The notes: generated by a model not told the origin, from the letters alone. Shown: positions 34,903 through 48,183, counted from the first letter of the stretch. The stretch: 64,000 nucleotides of DNA from Phycomyces blakesleeanus NRRL 1555(-) (GCF_001638985.1 NW_017265134.1:1116001-1180000), one strand, 5' to 3'. Numbers and translations: made by a program.

Positions 34903-36783
34903 ATGCAGCAATCGATCGAGGCGTTCAAAGCAATTAGACTCCAGGACACCCTCCAAGCAACCCATCAACACTGGAATGTGCTACTCGGTCTGGCAGAAAA
35001 ATATATCAATCAGAAAGTCCTTAGTCCACTTGGTATAAATGCTTCCGTCCAGAGAGTACTCACTGGTGTTGGATTGGCGAGTTACTTTGGCTACATTATA
35101 TCCAAATACTTTATCTACCGATTATACCTCAACCCAGTTAATAAGATACCCGGGCCACCCGTAAGCTGGTTTCCATTTACTGGAAATGCTATCGAGATTA
35201 TTAAGCTAGAGGTAAGAATGATGCTTATTAAAGCAAGAACCTATAGCTGTTTCAATATGCTTCCAATAAATACTCAATTACATATATGTATATAGTCGGG
35301 AGCCCCTCACAAGATATGGAAAGATAAATATGGTGGAATTATTAGTTATCATGGCCCTTGGAATAGTCCTAGAGTATTGGTGACAGATGCCAAACTCCTC
35401 AAATCAATTTTGACAACAAACGAATATGACTACATCAAAGCACCACAAACAAGTGATTTTCTTCGAAAATTCATCGGAAATGGTCTTTTAGTAGCCGAGG
35501 TAAAATAAAGAGAAGAAGAAGAAAAGTTTGGTGTAAAACAAATACACAAGACTAATATAGAATTATTTTTATTGTTTTTCAAAAAGGGGCAAGAGCATAG
35601 AAAGCAACGCAAGATGCTCAATCCAGCCTTCAGCGTTAATACCATACGTTACATGGTTCCTATGATGGCTATTCCTGGTGTTCATCTATACAAGAAATGG
35701 CAAAAGGCTCTTAAAGAAACCGACGCGCTTGAAGCCAATGTCTCCCACGAACTCAGTCTTGCAACCCTAGATGTGATTGCTATCGCAGGCTTTGGAGAAG
35801 AATTCGAAGCTGTCAAGTTGGCCGACACACCTGAAAGGAACAAACTTGGTGAAGCTTACATGCTTATATTTTCGCCTGAAAAGAGTATCATGCGCTTCCT
35901 TTCCTTCTTTTTCCCTATTCTCAACAAACTGCCTACACAACGAAACCGTAAGGTTAATCATGATCTTAGAACCCTGGGAACTGAAAGCAGATATTTGGTG
36001 GAGCGAGGCAAGAAGCGTACCGAGGAAAATGATTCTAAGAATTCCAAAGATATATTGTCCTTGATGGTGAAAGAAATTGACGAAGATGGGCTGGGCATGA
36101 CTGTATCCGAACTACAGGATCAGTGTCTGACCTTCTTGGCTGCCGGGCATGAAACAACAAGTGTGGCTTTGAGTTGGTGTTTGTGGTTACTTGCCAAAAA
36201 CCCGGGAATCCAAGATGAGCTTCGAGAGGAAATCCGACCTCTCTTTAGAAACCTTGACACCGACCATCATATGTTTGACAGTTCGAAGGATAGTAGAGAA
36301 ATGGCAATTAAGAACGAAGCAAGCGTACCTAGCTACGATGATATCAATAGTCTCAAGTTACTCAACAATGTCTGCAAGGAAACCCTGCGCGTTATTCCAC
36401 CTGTTCCTGTCACTAACCGCGTCACTCGAAAGGAAGTTATCCTAGGCGACTATATTCTTCCAAAGGGAACTGACGTATTTATCAGCATTATCGCCAATCA
36501 CCATTCTAAGCAAATCTGGGGAGACGATGCTGAGACATTCAGACCCTCAAGGTGGGACGAAGAGTTAGCCAGTAAGGTCAGCCCTTACGAGTATATGCCA
36601 TTCTTGGCAGGTGGAAGACAATGCATTGGCTACAAGTTTGCATTGGTTGAGATGAAGATTCTCTTGGCAATCTTAATTATGGACTTTAAGTTTAGTGAGA
36701 AGCCTGGATTTGAGCCCAAGAAAGAGCAATTGATTACCCTTAGACCCTCTCCCAACATGACACTTATTCTCGAGAAGGCCTAA
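34903..36783 (+). CDS. Cytochrome P450 monooxygenase
   Basis: Exons 34903..35211, 35296..35499, 35587..36783 (569 aa). This is a membrane-anchored class II P450. A hydrophobic N-terminal segment (VGLASYFGYIISKYFIYRL) is followed by the proline hinge KIPGPPVSWFPF. The I-helix oxygen-activation motif is AAGHETTS (about 356-363), the K-helix ExxR is KETLR, the PERF-like motif is FRPSRW, and the heme loop is PFLAGGRQCIGYKFA with the Cys thiolate at about 517. All are intact, so it should be active. It resembles the CYP3/CYP4-like fungal families that hydroxylate lipids or xenobiotics, but the substrate cannot be inferred. The third exon's acceptor is AAAAAG. It is tail-to-tail with the RhoGEF (about 160 bp between stops). 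Confidence 0.95.
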
Positions 36784-36943
36784 TAAATAGACGCCTATTT
36801 TTTTTTCTGGCTGTTGTTGTTGTTGTTGGATTGATTATTCAAAATTCAAAAATGAAATAAAATTAAGTGTAGATAGCAAGAAACAAAGAAAAACATTAAA
36901 GAATTATACAATGTAAAGATAATAGTGGTACTAATAATATTAC

Positions 36944-39900
36944 TTAGAGGTCTTGACAGTAAAATGAAGATACCCAACCAAACGTATCTTCTCTACTAAC
37001 ATACAACCAGCCATCCTCTTCATTGGGAACATGCCAAACTTGGAGAATTTCTCCTTTTTTTATATCTAGGGTATCATGATTCTCATCATTGTAGTCAGAA
37101 ATCACAACACACCTGAAAAGAGGTTCGTTTCCAGAACGTGCGCCATCTATTAGAAGTCGAGTGTTATTGAATTTTTATAGGCAATCAAAATTCTATATTT
37201 GGGTGTGTAAATATATAATAATATTTTTCCTTCTTCTTTTGGATAAATAAATAAAATTCAAATATTTTTTTTCACTTGCATTCTTTTGGCTGGGTCCTTC
37301 TGTCAAAGTATAAATCTGTGGATCGTTCACTAATCGGTGTATCTATAGAGCTCCCTGTCGCGTGAGAATCTGACCGTGAGTTTAGCGAGATACTGGACTC
37401 GAATTCGCCCGGAATTGCACCAGGAACTGACTCCCATTGCTCTTTGTTCAAAGGTGAAATATTGTTCAGCAACACCAAAGTTTCTTCCATAGATATCGCG
37501 TACTGTCTAAGAATACTATCGCTGGTGCCTATATTCCCTCCTTCTACCAGTTTAGCCCACTCCCGACTGAGCCGTTTGTTAAATTCTGTCTGAACCATTG
37601 CCAGGTTCCCGACCAATATATCAAAATAAATCATCGTCAAGCGAAAGAATTCCGGCAGCTCTTCCACAAGCTGGGCGTTAATTGATACATATGCGTCAGC
37701 TGATTCTTGAAGAGTTTTGTCGACAGTGTCCCCTCTCGACTTTATATCTCGTGCTCGATCATAATCTAATAGTTTCTGAGCTCGTTTGTTGATCACTTGA
37801 GCAGGGTTTTCGAATGTTTTGAGAAAATCATCAACTACAACATATACATGCCCACGCACCATTACATCCTATAATATGATATATACCAATATTGTGCTGT
37901 CAATTTTTTTTTCCTTTTTCATTTTTAAATGGCTTACCAAATCTCGGGACATAACCATAGAGAAATTCGAGACAAGGCTGTGGAAGCGTTTGATACACTC
38001 TACACTCCGAACACGAACACCGCCCCAGGATATGTACAGGTTTTCCATGCTAGCTGAGAAAATCTGGAGATGATCAAAGTGGTCCTTGACTTGACGAACC
38101 CAACTCTGAACATCTCTTGCTAATTGACGAGTGACCTCTTGTTGATGCTCAAACTTCATGTGAAGGCTGTCAAAAAAGGCGTCCTGTGTAGGCTCAGCAG
38201 AGAAACCGGCCACCTGCTTGAGTTTCTGCGCATTTCGTGTAATTTTTTTGTTGAAGCCATGTCTACAGATCATGATCAACGCCAATTTTCATTTTTTTTT
38301 GGAGATTTCTCTTTCACACATTTTTTCTTTACTTACACAACCTATAAGTATTCGTTACTCAGTATTTAAAAGTATAATTCTCAAAAAAAAAATCAAAAGA
38401 GAGAAGAAAAAACTTTATCACCAAGTACTTACACTGATATCTGTCTTCTTTTTATCTCCGACGATTTTTTCCACAATGTCCTTTCGTCGCTTGATCTCAT
38501 TAATATGATCAGCTACTTCTTGTATTCCTTTTGTAGCAATAGCCAAATCCTCGTATTCAGGATCATTTTGAGGTGTTAATATCATCAGTTCCTATAACAA
38601 TAATGATAATCAAAGTATAACCCAACATTATTGTCATTTTACAAGACAAAGGAATATATTTTTGTGTTAAGATTACCTTTAATAATAGTGGGTATTTAAG
38701 TACGCGTTGAACAGGTTTGATTAACAGACTACCAAGATCCCAACTCATAGTTTTCCCTTCGAGTTGTTCTCTGCATCTCTAAGAGTATATGAACAAATAT
38801 TACATTAGTCGAATACTTAATAAGAATAATAGTAAAAGCATTCTTTCTCTTTCTCTCTTTTTTTTTTATAAAAATTTAAACTACTTGCAGCAAAAAAGGC
38901 TTGAATTTCGGGCTTTGTTTCAAGTTCTTGTAATTTGATTACTGCATCTTCATGCCGTTTGCAATAATCACAATATATATCGTCTATGCTTGTCATCTAT
39001 TAATTTTTATTTAGGTAGGGTACATCAGTAAAATAATTGAATTAGATACACCATTCTAAGTTTATTTATTACCATATCATTAAACACTGCACCGATTGTG
39101 GGAGTATTTGAAGATGTGTTAAGCCCACCATCATTTGACTCTGTAGGTAGGTCATTCTCGGGACGACAGGCTTCTTCCAATTTTGTCACAAAATTTGATT
39201 CGAATGTAAGAATTGCCAAAAGATTTGAAAACAGGATCTTGACATCATTTTTATCAAATAATGGTGGCTGCGCTTGATCATAGAATGTCTGTTTGAGAAG
39301 TTGCATGTCTGCTTGATAGATGCGTTCAGTCTGGATAAGTTCATGGACAACCTTGGACCTCTTGAGGGCTTTGGACATTCCATCATCTTTTCCAGAAAGC
39401 TGGGGTGATATCGGTAAAGAGCCCGCAAAGGAGCCTCCCGAAGAAGGAGGGGGAGTAGAATGGGAGTTGATTGGCGTTTCTCTGATTATTGATATAGAGT
39501 CTTTGAGTGAAGTGTCTTCATTGTGGGTACTATTGGCAAACCAACTAGCAATAGATACTCCATGATTCCAAGCTCTTCTAGAAGGTGATCCTGGGGTAGA
39601 AGAGGTTGTAGATGTAGAAGTAGCGCTATTCCCTGTTAGCGAACGGGCCACAAGAGATATTGGCGTTGCATGAATAATGTTTGATTTGATTGCTGGATTG
39701 GAAGTGCGTCTAGGAAGGACTTTGTTGCGTCCAAGAGGGAGGTCGGGGGGTCTGGAGATTACACGTGGCTTGGGGTTCGAAGAGTGGGGAGAGGTAGGGA
39801 CTACTGGACGTGGGGTAGGCTGCTCAAGACATTGGGCGAGTTCTAGCGTAAATGATCCCTTTTGTGGTAGATGGCTTGATCGTGGACTAGGTACCTCTTC

Positions 39901-40576
39901 TGTTGGGCGAGTTACGGATAGGCGAGGTTTTGGAAGGACTTTTGGTGGTGCCGAGACATTTGAAATCGTCGGTACAAGTTGAACCTTTTTATGAATCTTT
40001 TCTTTTATTTTAGTTTAATATATCATATCCTCCCCCCCCCCCCCACATTACGCTTATATATATATATATATATATTGCACTTGTATGGTCTATGGTTTTT
40101 ATACACACACATATATATATACACATATATATACACATATATTTATTTAAAGTTTTCTGCCTTACCTCTGGTACTGTTGGCTGTTTTTGTTGAAATCTAG
40201 CACGAATATCTTTAAATGCGAGTGGTGCTTGTTCCTCCTCATCTTTCTCATTCTTGGTTGAATCAGTTGTTGGGGTTGGTGTAGGGGGATAATTGCTAGT
40301 GACCTGAATGCCTCCTTGGCTGGAATTAGACGAATGAGGACGATCGTTTGTAAGCCGTAAAGACGGAGGTTTTGGTGGAAGGCCTGGTTTGACGAGTGTT
40401 TGTAATGTGTTGGTAGATGGATGAATATTGGTTTGAAATGCACGCGAGAGTCGATTGACAGATCCATCTTTAGAATTAGTAGTCGGAGAAGAATTTGCTA
40501 AACTGCGTTGTCGTGGAGTTGCATCCAATGTCTTGGAGAATGCATCGGGACCATGATGTATAGGAGATGGGTCCAT
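36944..40576 (-). CDS. Rho guanine nucleotide exchange factor, DH-BAR-SH3 (Tuba-like)
   Basis: Nine exons: 40166..40576, 39073..39984, 38889..38996, 38677..38778, 38433..38591, 38337..38341 (5 nt), 37938..38262, 37280..37868, 36944..37146 (937 aa). The N-terminal 340 residues are Pro/Ser-rich. The DH domain (about 345-560) shows KVVHELIQTERIYQADM and LLIKPVQRVLKYPLLLKEL, the CR1 and CR3 signatures. A BAR domain (about 570-800; HGFNKKITRNAQKLKQ, FFDSLHMKFEHQQEV) and a C-terminal SH3 (about 875-937; VVISDYNDENHDTLDIKKGE, EEDGWLYVSR) follow. It probably activates Cdc42 or another Rho GTPase at membranes. Two introns (after 38889 and 37280) need GC donors (GCAAGT), and a 5-nt microexon restores the frame. 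Intron 1 contains a poly-C run. Confidence 0.9.
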
Positions 40577-42579
40577 GGTCGTTTGCTATTTTTTGCTATT
40601 ATTATTTTTGTGCTATTGCTGTCGTTGCTGCAGTTTATCGTTTCTCTGAATGAGTGAGTGGTTAAGTGAGAGTGAAAGTGTGTCTATGTATATATGTATA
40701 TATGTATTTAACTTTGAGAAAAAAAATATTAATCCCAGAGTTGGTCTTCTTGGTTGGTAACGTAGTACTATGAAAGAAAGAAGAATTGTTTCCCGTCATT
40801 CTTTTTATATATATATATTCTATACATACACAAAAATAAGAATTATCGGCTTACATACGAGATCTTTTCTCAACGAGCTCTTTGTAATTTCTTGCCGTCT
40901 TTCATGATTGGTCTTGTCCCTCTCAAGTTAGTCTCATTTGTTTACCTACACAGTTCGTACGTAGGCCTTTGACATACTTGGCATTGTTTATACTTATTCC
41001 GACGACGATCCTAGAATATCAACTTCCATAATAGGGAATTACATTCTATATCTAATCACCTCTTTGTGTGGATGTGTGTCTGTTTGTGAATATTACTCAT
41101 ATAATTCTTTATTTGCAGTCAAAGCGTTCTTATAATTATCCTCTTTGCTTAATTTCTTTTTCTTTAAATACGCCCACCGAAACATCTACACACATCTTCG
41201 ATTCCCAGTAAAACAAAAGGGTCGAAAATAAGAAAATCAATTGGGGTAATACCGGGGATATAATATTAGATAGTACAAGTATAAAGCTAGGATATTATAA
41301 CAAACCACCTTGCAAGATAACACAATTCATATAGAGATTTCTCAAATAAAATAATAGTCTAATATTTTTTCAGCTGTTCAAAGTAGGCTACTTATCTGTG
41401 AAGTTAGCAAGAAGTGAAATGTTGTAGATTTTCACTAAGGGAAGAATAAAGGCAAAAATATTTAGAACTAGAAAGAATCTTGTTTAATATTTATAAGATA
41501 ATTGAACTTGGATTAAACTTCTTTTCTTGAGAACGCAAGCAGGCAGGCAATAATCGAAAGTTTTGGGAATACATGATATGATAAATACTATGCCGACTAC
41601 CAGATTTTCTTTTTAATATCTCTCGCCTATACTACATTTGCTACCTAGAAAGCATTAGTATTCTCTATCAAGGATATTAAGTGTATTTGTTGGTCTTTAT
41701 CCCACTCTTTTGAGTAACATAACTGAGACTACATGCCAAATATGATACTTAAAAGAATACAAACATTTCTTATATAGCGTCTGCTCACTTTCACAACCAC
41801 AAGCTTTTCCAAAATTTCTCGGTCCCACCATGATTGACATGATAAACAGTTTATTTGCTTAAATTCTGTGGTTTCAGAAATAACTCTAAAAATAAAAGCA
41901 TGCTTGATAATCGGGACCAGGATGATACCGGGTTGTAGGGAAGCTGATATTCCGAATACAGTATCTGTCTTATTTCCTATTTTATTTTATTCAAACATGC
42001 TTCATAATTTTCCTGTTAGTAAATATACGTTTCAGAGCTACTCGTAAATGATAATCCGATTGTATAAATACGGCTATACGGGACCCCAGGATGGCCTATT
42101 TTCTCAATTGAAAGACCTTGAAAAGTATTTTAGTAATATATTGACAGATTGGTTTATCTCATGAGACATAGATATTATCTGAGATAGTTCATAGTACTTA
42201 TTTAAGGGTATTAGAAGCGAATATGGCTTGAAACTCTTTAAATATTTTATTTGTGGCATTCAAGAGCTACGATAAGCAATGAATTTTAAGATGTGAAGGA
42301 CCAGGAAATCCTAACAAGTTTTTCGAAAGGTGTCGTTGAATTGGGACATCAGTCATTTTCACATTTACAAATTCGATGATCCAATCGAGTATATTTATTC
42401 TATGTCGACTATTTACACATGTAAAGATTTGTACAAGTGTGTTTAGATGTGCAAATATGCAAACGTATGTCCATAAATAGGAATGTACAAGTAATATATA
42501 ATAGAGAGAGAAAAGACATAAATACGATTTGTAGAGAATATACAATAATAAGATCTAATATGAAACGAACTGATTTTTA
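40577..42579. other. Gene-free AT-rich spacer
   Basis: Lies between the RhoGEF promoter and the 3' end of alternative oxidase. (AT)n tracts occur near 40688 and 40807. I see no coding region, RNA gene or repeat that I can name. Confidence 0.5.
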
Positions 42580-43698
42580 TCAGTGAAGAGATGTTTGAGT
42601 GTAATGTGGAGATTTCGCTACTCTCCTGGATTGTTCTTCGCTATAGGCCTTAGCTTGTACATCAGCTAAGAGGTTCTCACGATGTGCTGCAATACGATCC
42701 GCAAAGTGGTGGTTTGCGTCTCGATGAAGTGCCTCGTCTGCACGAATGGCCAAGACAGTGTCACGAACGGAAGCTCCAGGCTGGAGGTTGTAATAATCTA
42801 AAGAATTATATTGGTTAATAAAAATAAATAAAGCAAGCTCATGTTTGAATGTTATCGGGGATTATCTTCTTACCAATAGCGATAGGAGGGGCGGGGCCAT
42901 TGGAGATCAAGCCGGCGTCAAGGTCATCCAAGAAGTGGGTGTAAGAGATTACGGCTTCTTCTTCAAGATAGCCACACATACGATGGGCGATTCTTGGTGA
43001 AAATACGTAAAGCCAGAAGTAGGCATTGAAGAACACACCCTGGGCACCAAGAACAAGGAGACGGTTGGCTAGACTAGGTTGGAGACACTTCATCCATGTC
43101 ATCAAATGCATACGCTCATTCTCAGCCTCGTGGAGTAAATGAATGATCCACCCGTGATCTTCAGACATGTTTCTCAAAGATTTCATATGACGGAGCATAC
43201 CACCGACCATACCAGGGACTATAATATATTACATATTAATACCTTAATAATAAGCTCTATTTTCAGGTTTGTATTACCTGCTGCAATGGTTTCCAACATC
43301 ACTGCTCTCATGTAATGATCTCTTCCAAAGTATGTATCGGGTAAAGTACGGAGCATCTTGATAAAACGCTGGGCTACCCTGTCTCCAAAGTCATTGGGCT
43401 TGTAGTGCTTTCCGACTTCAACGTCAATTGCTGAAAGTTCTTTGGAGGATAATTTTTCATGGCGAGTGAATTCTTCACGCATTGGTGCAGGATGAGTACC
43501 CTTGACTTCTCGCATCAATTCCTCAGGCATTTCTGAGATAGTAAAAGTCTTTTTCTGGTCTTTGGTGTTCAAGAAAGCCTTTTGAGATGAGCAAGAGAAT
43601 GCCCTAACCGCAGAGGAGGGTATGCTTGCTACGAGATTATGAGAGGTTGCTCTGGCACCTGAGGCTAGGAGAGCTTTCGAGAGACTGGTCTTGATCAT
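42580..43698 (-). CDS. AOX1: Mitochondrial alternative oxidase
   Basis: Exons 43278..43698, 42874..43218, 42580..42797 (327 aa). A cyanide-insensitive ubiquinol oxidase on the matrix side of the inner mitochondrial membrane. The N-terminus ([20 protein letters not shown]...FSCSSQKAF) is a basic, Ser/Ala-rich presequence. The di-iron ligands are all present: LETIAA (E136), ENERMH (E175, H178), [11 protein letters not shown], and [11 protein letters not shown]. The two hydrophobic helices ([19 protein letters not shown] region) that make it a monotopic membrane protein are also seen. Introns are GT-AG and in phase. Expression is usually induced by respiratory or oxidative stress; no specific control site is evident here. 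Confidence 0.97.
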
Positions 43699-45463
43699 TG
43701 TGAATAAAGGCAGGGGAGTTTGAGTACAAGAGTTAATTGAACAGAAAATACTTGATCTGTTTTTATATAATATGCAGAAAAAAATGATAAGCTATTTTGA
43801 CTACAGATCTATTTATTTTAATATATAATACCCGTGGAAGTGATCTGAAGGATGGAAGGCTAGTCCCGGGGTCGGACTATTGAATTGAGTCATTTACGAT
43901 TTTGCATTGTTTAACAATTTACCCTAAGCTTGAGATCATTACACACACACATATATATATATATATACCCACTTGCTTACAATTAATACACTAATTATGT
44001 CGTCACTTAAGCTAGAAGCCCCGTTATTGGGTCGTTAATATCCATAGATAGAAGAAGAAAAAGAGAATCAACATATTTTTCATAAAGAACAGTGACAGAC
44101 AGTGGAACAGGCAAACTCGGCAAGAATAGGGAGTTGATTAGGAGATGCATATTTGCATCTTTGGTTAACGCTTTTCTCGGCGGTGATCGCCTATCGACTC
44201 ATAATCTTAATCTTTTGTTATTTTTATTTTTATTTATTAAAAATAAACATAATAAATATAGTGGTTTCTATTAATTAAAATATTAATACTACTATTGACA
44301 TTGTCATTGGACATACAGTCATTCCAACTATTATGTGGCCCGTACCGAGCCAGCAGATTATTCGGGAAGGGCTGTGACGTGGAAATCCAGTATTTAGGAG
44401 AACTAAGACCAAGACGATTGGGCGTGCATTGTGTCCAACACTTATATTCTTCTAGTACATGAATTACAATAAAATCATCTTTTTTTTCTCGTAAAGTCTA
44501 GTATTGTCGTAGAAGACATAGATCGATCTGATCACTTGGAGCTGTTTGGAAGGTTTAGATAATCTTACAAGTCATTATCATTTGTATTCTCCCTGTGCCA
44601 ATCCTGCTCCATATACATTTCCTATCTCTCTCTACTATAATGCTTGTAAATCTCTCTCGCCAACATTACACAAGAAGTAGAGTCGCTGGTTATGAATCTG
44701 ATGTCGTGCAAAGAAAATGTATTCAACAATTATGTCACTCATGTAAAATCAAAGTCGTGTTCAAATTTAATACACTACGACTAAAAAAAGAGTAGTAACA
44801 TAAATGTCACCTTTTACATACTAAAAAATGGCAGATATGAGTCTGTATAGGGCCAAAATAAACACTACTACCATTTTTTATAAGAAAAAGGCCAGGCGGC
44901 CTTCCTTTTTTTATTACACTTTCTCTTTTAATCTACTGTCTCAACGGCTAGTAGTAAATTCTCTCCTTTTTTCTCTGGAGCATTAAAAGAGTCTATTTTT
45001 TTATTATACAATATTAAATTGGATTTTTATTCCAATTAACGCTTTATTATATGAGAAACTGTGTTGTTTAGTTACCGCAATGTGTATCCAATAAAATACT
45101 CTTATTCTGATTATATTTTATATGTTTTAAGTACTTTAATATAACTTAGATGGTCTTTCTTACATTTTTACCGACTTTTACAAATATATAATTGTATACT
45201 TCTAACCATTAAATAATATGTTTGCTGGCTCAATATATAAAGTGTGTTAGAACAACTACAATAAAAGCCGTATAAATAGAGAAATTAATAAGCATCGTCT
45301 CTCATCTTCTTAATTATTCCTTTATATTGCATTTAAATCACATATTGTCGTTTATTTATTTACTTGTTTTTCGGGGAACAGAGGAGTATAACATACGTAA
45401 CATCTAAGAAGTAGTAAAGGGCCCAAGTAAACTCTGGTCTTGACCCATTCGTAAACACAATTT
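43699..45463. other. AT-rich spacer
   Basis: Contains the AOX promoter region. A short palindrome AGATGCATATTTGCATCT lies at about 44144-44161, and a slightly GC-richer patch at 44335-44430. No recognisable coding region. Confidence 0.45.
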
Positions 45464-45924
45464 TCAATTCATTCGTTTAATGAATTTGTTTTTAAAGTGT
45501 TGGGCGAATTCGAAATCTTGGTTTGAGATGATATGCGTCGCTGATTTCTGTTTTGGTGGAGGTCCCAGCTGCAAACTATCAGGGTATTCCAAGTCCTGAG
45601 AAGAGCTGGAATCCGAATCATCCAGCAAATAATGTCTAACTTCACAGTTATATTCGACCTCACGTCGCAGATTCATTTGATTTTTTCTGTTTCCATTTCA
45701 AGAAAAATATTGTCAATGGATCTTTTGAACAGTTGTTCGTTTGTTTTGCAAGCAGCTTTGTAGAATTGTATGATTGTCGGATCGTATGGATGGGTATGAA
45801 GGCATAATGATGGTTTTTGTTCGGCTAAAAACAGAGATAAAGCTATGACTAGGTTCAGAGAACTATTATAATCTTGACCGTAAATCGTTTTCTTTGCTAC
45901 CAAATGGCAATGTTTGGCCCACAA
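45464..45924 (-). pseudogene. Frameshifted ORF of unknown family
   Basis: The minus-strand frame from 45924 (no ATG) to 45673 reads well-formed protein (LNLVIALSLFLAEQKPSLCL, YKAACKTNEQLFKRSIDNIF). It runs into an A-rich stretch (METEK...) where the frame must shift to continue as MNLRREVEYNCEVRHYLLDD, with acidic DSDSSSSQDLEYPDSLQLGP, to a stop at 45464. The two parts together would give about 150 residues. No domain is recognised. It may be a decayed gene or a transposon-derived fragment, or the A-run may hold a sequencing indel. Confidence 0.35.
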
Positions 45925-46511
45925 GGTGCATGAAAAAAATAAAAGAAAAGAAAGCTCAAGGTTTTTAATCTGAGGGAAGGTGTACTTCTAGATAAAGTGA
46001 CGCTGTTTTATTATGTCGGAGTGTAATACTTTCTTGTGTTGATTCTAGGCATTGGACCATGCTTTACATAATATTAAAAAAAAAAAAACGTTTAATTCGA
46101 ACACACCAAATGCGTTTGCCATTAGATCGTTATGTACCACAAATGAAGCCGTCATCATTTTCATATATATATTGTGTGTGTGTAATATTATAGATTTTTT
46201 TTAAAAAAAAACAAGGTATAGCGAGATAACATGAAATTAAACGCAATTCGTTTACCACAAATCAAAGCAACCCAACTTTAAAGAGTGTGTCTATAATGTG
46301 TATATAAATGGCAGGCGATAAGAATGATGTGATGATAAATTATGTGTATATGAACAAAAAAAATTGAATTTTCAACTAAATAGCTAAAACAAAATCCACC
46401 CAGCCTACAATGTAAAAAACTATATCCAATTTACGCGTTTTTTTTCCTTCTCCCCTTCATTTCTTCTCTTCAGAATACATGTACGTGTGTACGTATATTT
46501 TGTTAAGCAGT
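45925..46511. other. Spacer and 3' flank of MYND gene
   Basis: A/T homopolymers; nothing coding seen. The last 100 bp are probably the 3'UTR of the gene ending at 46512. Confidence 0.4.
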
Positions 46512-46809
46512 TTATGCCTTTGGCTGTTGAGTTTCTGCTGCCTTGGCATTCTTAGGCGATTTCTTGCAGACAACTTTGTGTCTCTTGTAGTCCTCTACCT
46601 GGCATTCACGGACGCAGTACCAAATGCCCTTGCAGGCACCACAGCAGAACAAAGGCTTGTCAGTAGCATCCTTACGACGGGATGCACCACAGTTGGAGCA
46701 CTGCTTGGGGTTGGGAGGGAAGGGAGAAGAAAGGAAGCCAGACTGAATCAACTGCTCAATCTTGGCATTGTACTGCTGGGATGGAGCACCCTGAATCTGC
46801 TGCTGTTGT

Positions 46810-46847
<38 letters not shown>

Positions 46848-48183
46848 ATGCTGTTGACGCTGGAGCTCCAATTGCTGATTAAGAGTAGCGATCTCTTCTT
46901 TGGATCCAAAACTCATAATAGCTTCACGCTTGGTCTCGTTCATAGAAGTGGTGGTACCATACAATTCTTGGAATCTACCCTCGGCTTTGCGAGCCTTGGC
47001 GTAGAACTCGCGGGCTTCAGCTTTCTTGCCCTTCTGGTGGGAAAGAAGGACGGAGAGAGAGTAGAGACAGCTGAAGTAATTGGTAGTGTCAGGGTGACCC
47101 TTTTGGACGTACAGCTTAAAGTTGCGAACAGCATTCTCGTTCTCCTTGAGGGACATGTAAACAGAGCCAATAACACTGTAGGAGATGACAAACTTAGGAT
47201 CCTTCTCCAAACTGGTCTCAAGGTCCTTGATTCCAAGTCTATAATGGAAACAAAGTTAATAAAAAATATTTACAATAAGAATAGCAATAGCAATATTAAT
47301 ATCTGATTCTACCTCAGCTTGTTCATGGAGAGATGACATGAAGCACGGATAAAGTAAACACAAGCAGGGAGGTCATCATAGGTATCAATTGCCAAAGTAA
47401 GAGTGGTGATACTAAAATAATATTAAAATTGTTTATTAACAAACCACAGCCACAGCCACACCAATGACAATAACAATAACAATGATAGCAATAAACAGAA
47501 AGACGTAATTTTGCACACCACGGCATAAAACTCAGTGCCCTAGAATGCTTAATATATTTATTTACATACCAATGCTGGAATTGCTTTCCGACCAAGAGAA
47601 TCCATGCAGAGAACAGCAGGCTCTCCTTGATGAAGAAACCCTCCTTCTGCTCCTCAGGAATGTTTCTCAACAAAACCTTTTCGTATTGCTGACCAAGAAT
47701 CAAGACGCGTTCTGACATGGGAGCAGCCTTCTCATCCATTAACCAAGCCTCAATCATATCTTCAGCAGACGATCTGACTTCATGCTCGTACTTTTCCAAG
47801 ACGTCTTCTTCAAGAGATCTGGGGATAGACATACAGAGATCATAACCCTTTCTGAAGAGCTCCTTAGCCTTCTTGTAGCGCTGGACATCGGGGTCGGTGG
47901 TTTCGGAAGCCTTGCCGCGTGCCTCCAGAAGGTCATAGGCAATGATACGCTGGTTTCCTTCAAGGAAGCGATCTTCGTATACCTCTTCTCCAGTCTCCTT
48001 GGCTACTGCAGTTTTAGTATCACCTTCGGTTGTTGTGGTTGCGGTTGTGGTTGCAGTTGCAGTTTCAGTTGTGGTTGTGGTTGTGGTTGTGGTAGTTTCA
48101 GAGACCGAGACCGACTTTACGATCTTCTTGCTTGTGGGTTCTGTGGAAGAGACGGCGGGTTCGTTTGAGGCAGGGAGGGTCAT
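46512..48183 (-). CDS. MYND zinc-finger protein with polyQ and polyT tracts
   Basis: Exons 47570..48183, 47313..47411, 46512..47238 (479 aa). The N-terminus is a Thr-rich tract (TTTTTTTTTT followed by TATATTT-like repeats). The middle is helical and TPR-like (RYKKAKELFRKGYDLCMS; FVISYSVIGSVYMSLKENEN with AVRNFKLYVQKGHPDTTNYF; KAEAREFYAKARKAEGRFQE). A polyglutamine run of about 16 follows. The C-terminus is a MYND finger (about 418-462; CSNCG, FCCGACKGIWYC, RECQ, HKVVC). MYND fingers bind proline-rich partners. The layout fits a TPR adaptor with a MYND module. Target and pathway are unknown. Both homopolymer tracts come from trinucleotide repeats and may vary in length between strains. Confidence 0.8.

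Noticed and set aside
42267..42545. 92-aa minus-strand open frame
   Set aside because: Composition (Leu/Tyr/Phe from AT-rich DNA) and lack of any motif suggest chance.
44595..44795. 66-aa open frame with CIQQLCHSC
   Set aside because: A single short Cys pair without other features; probably chance.
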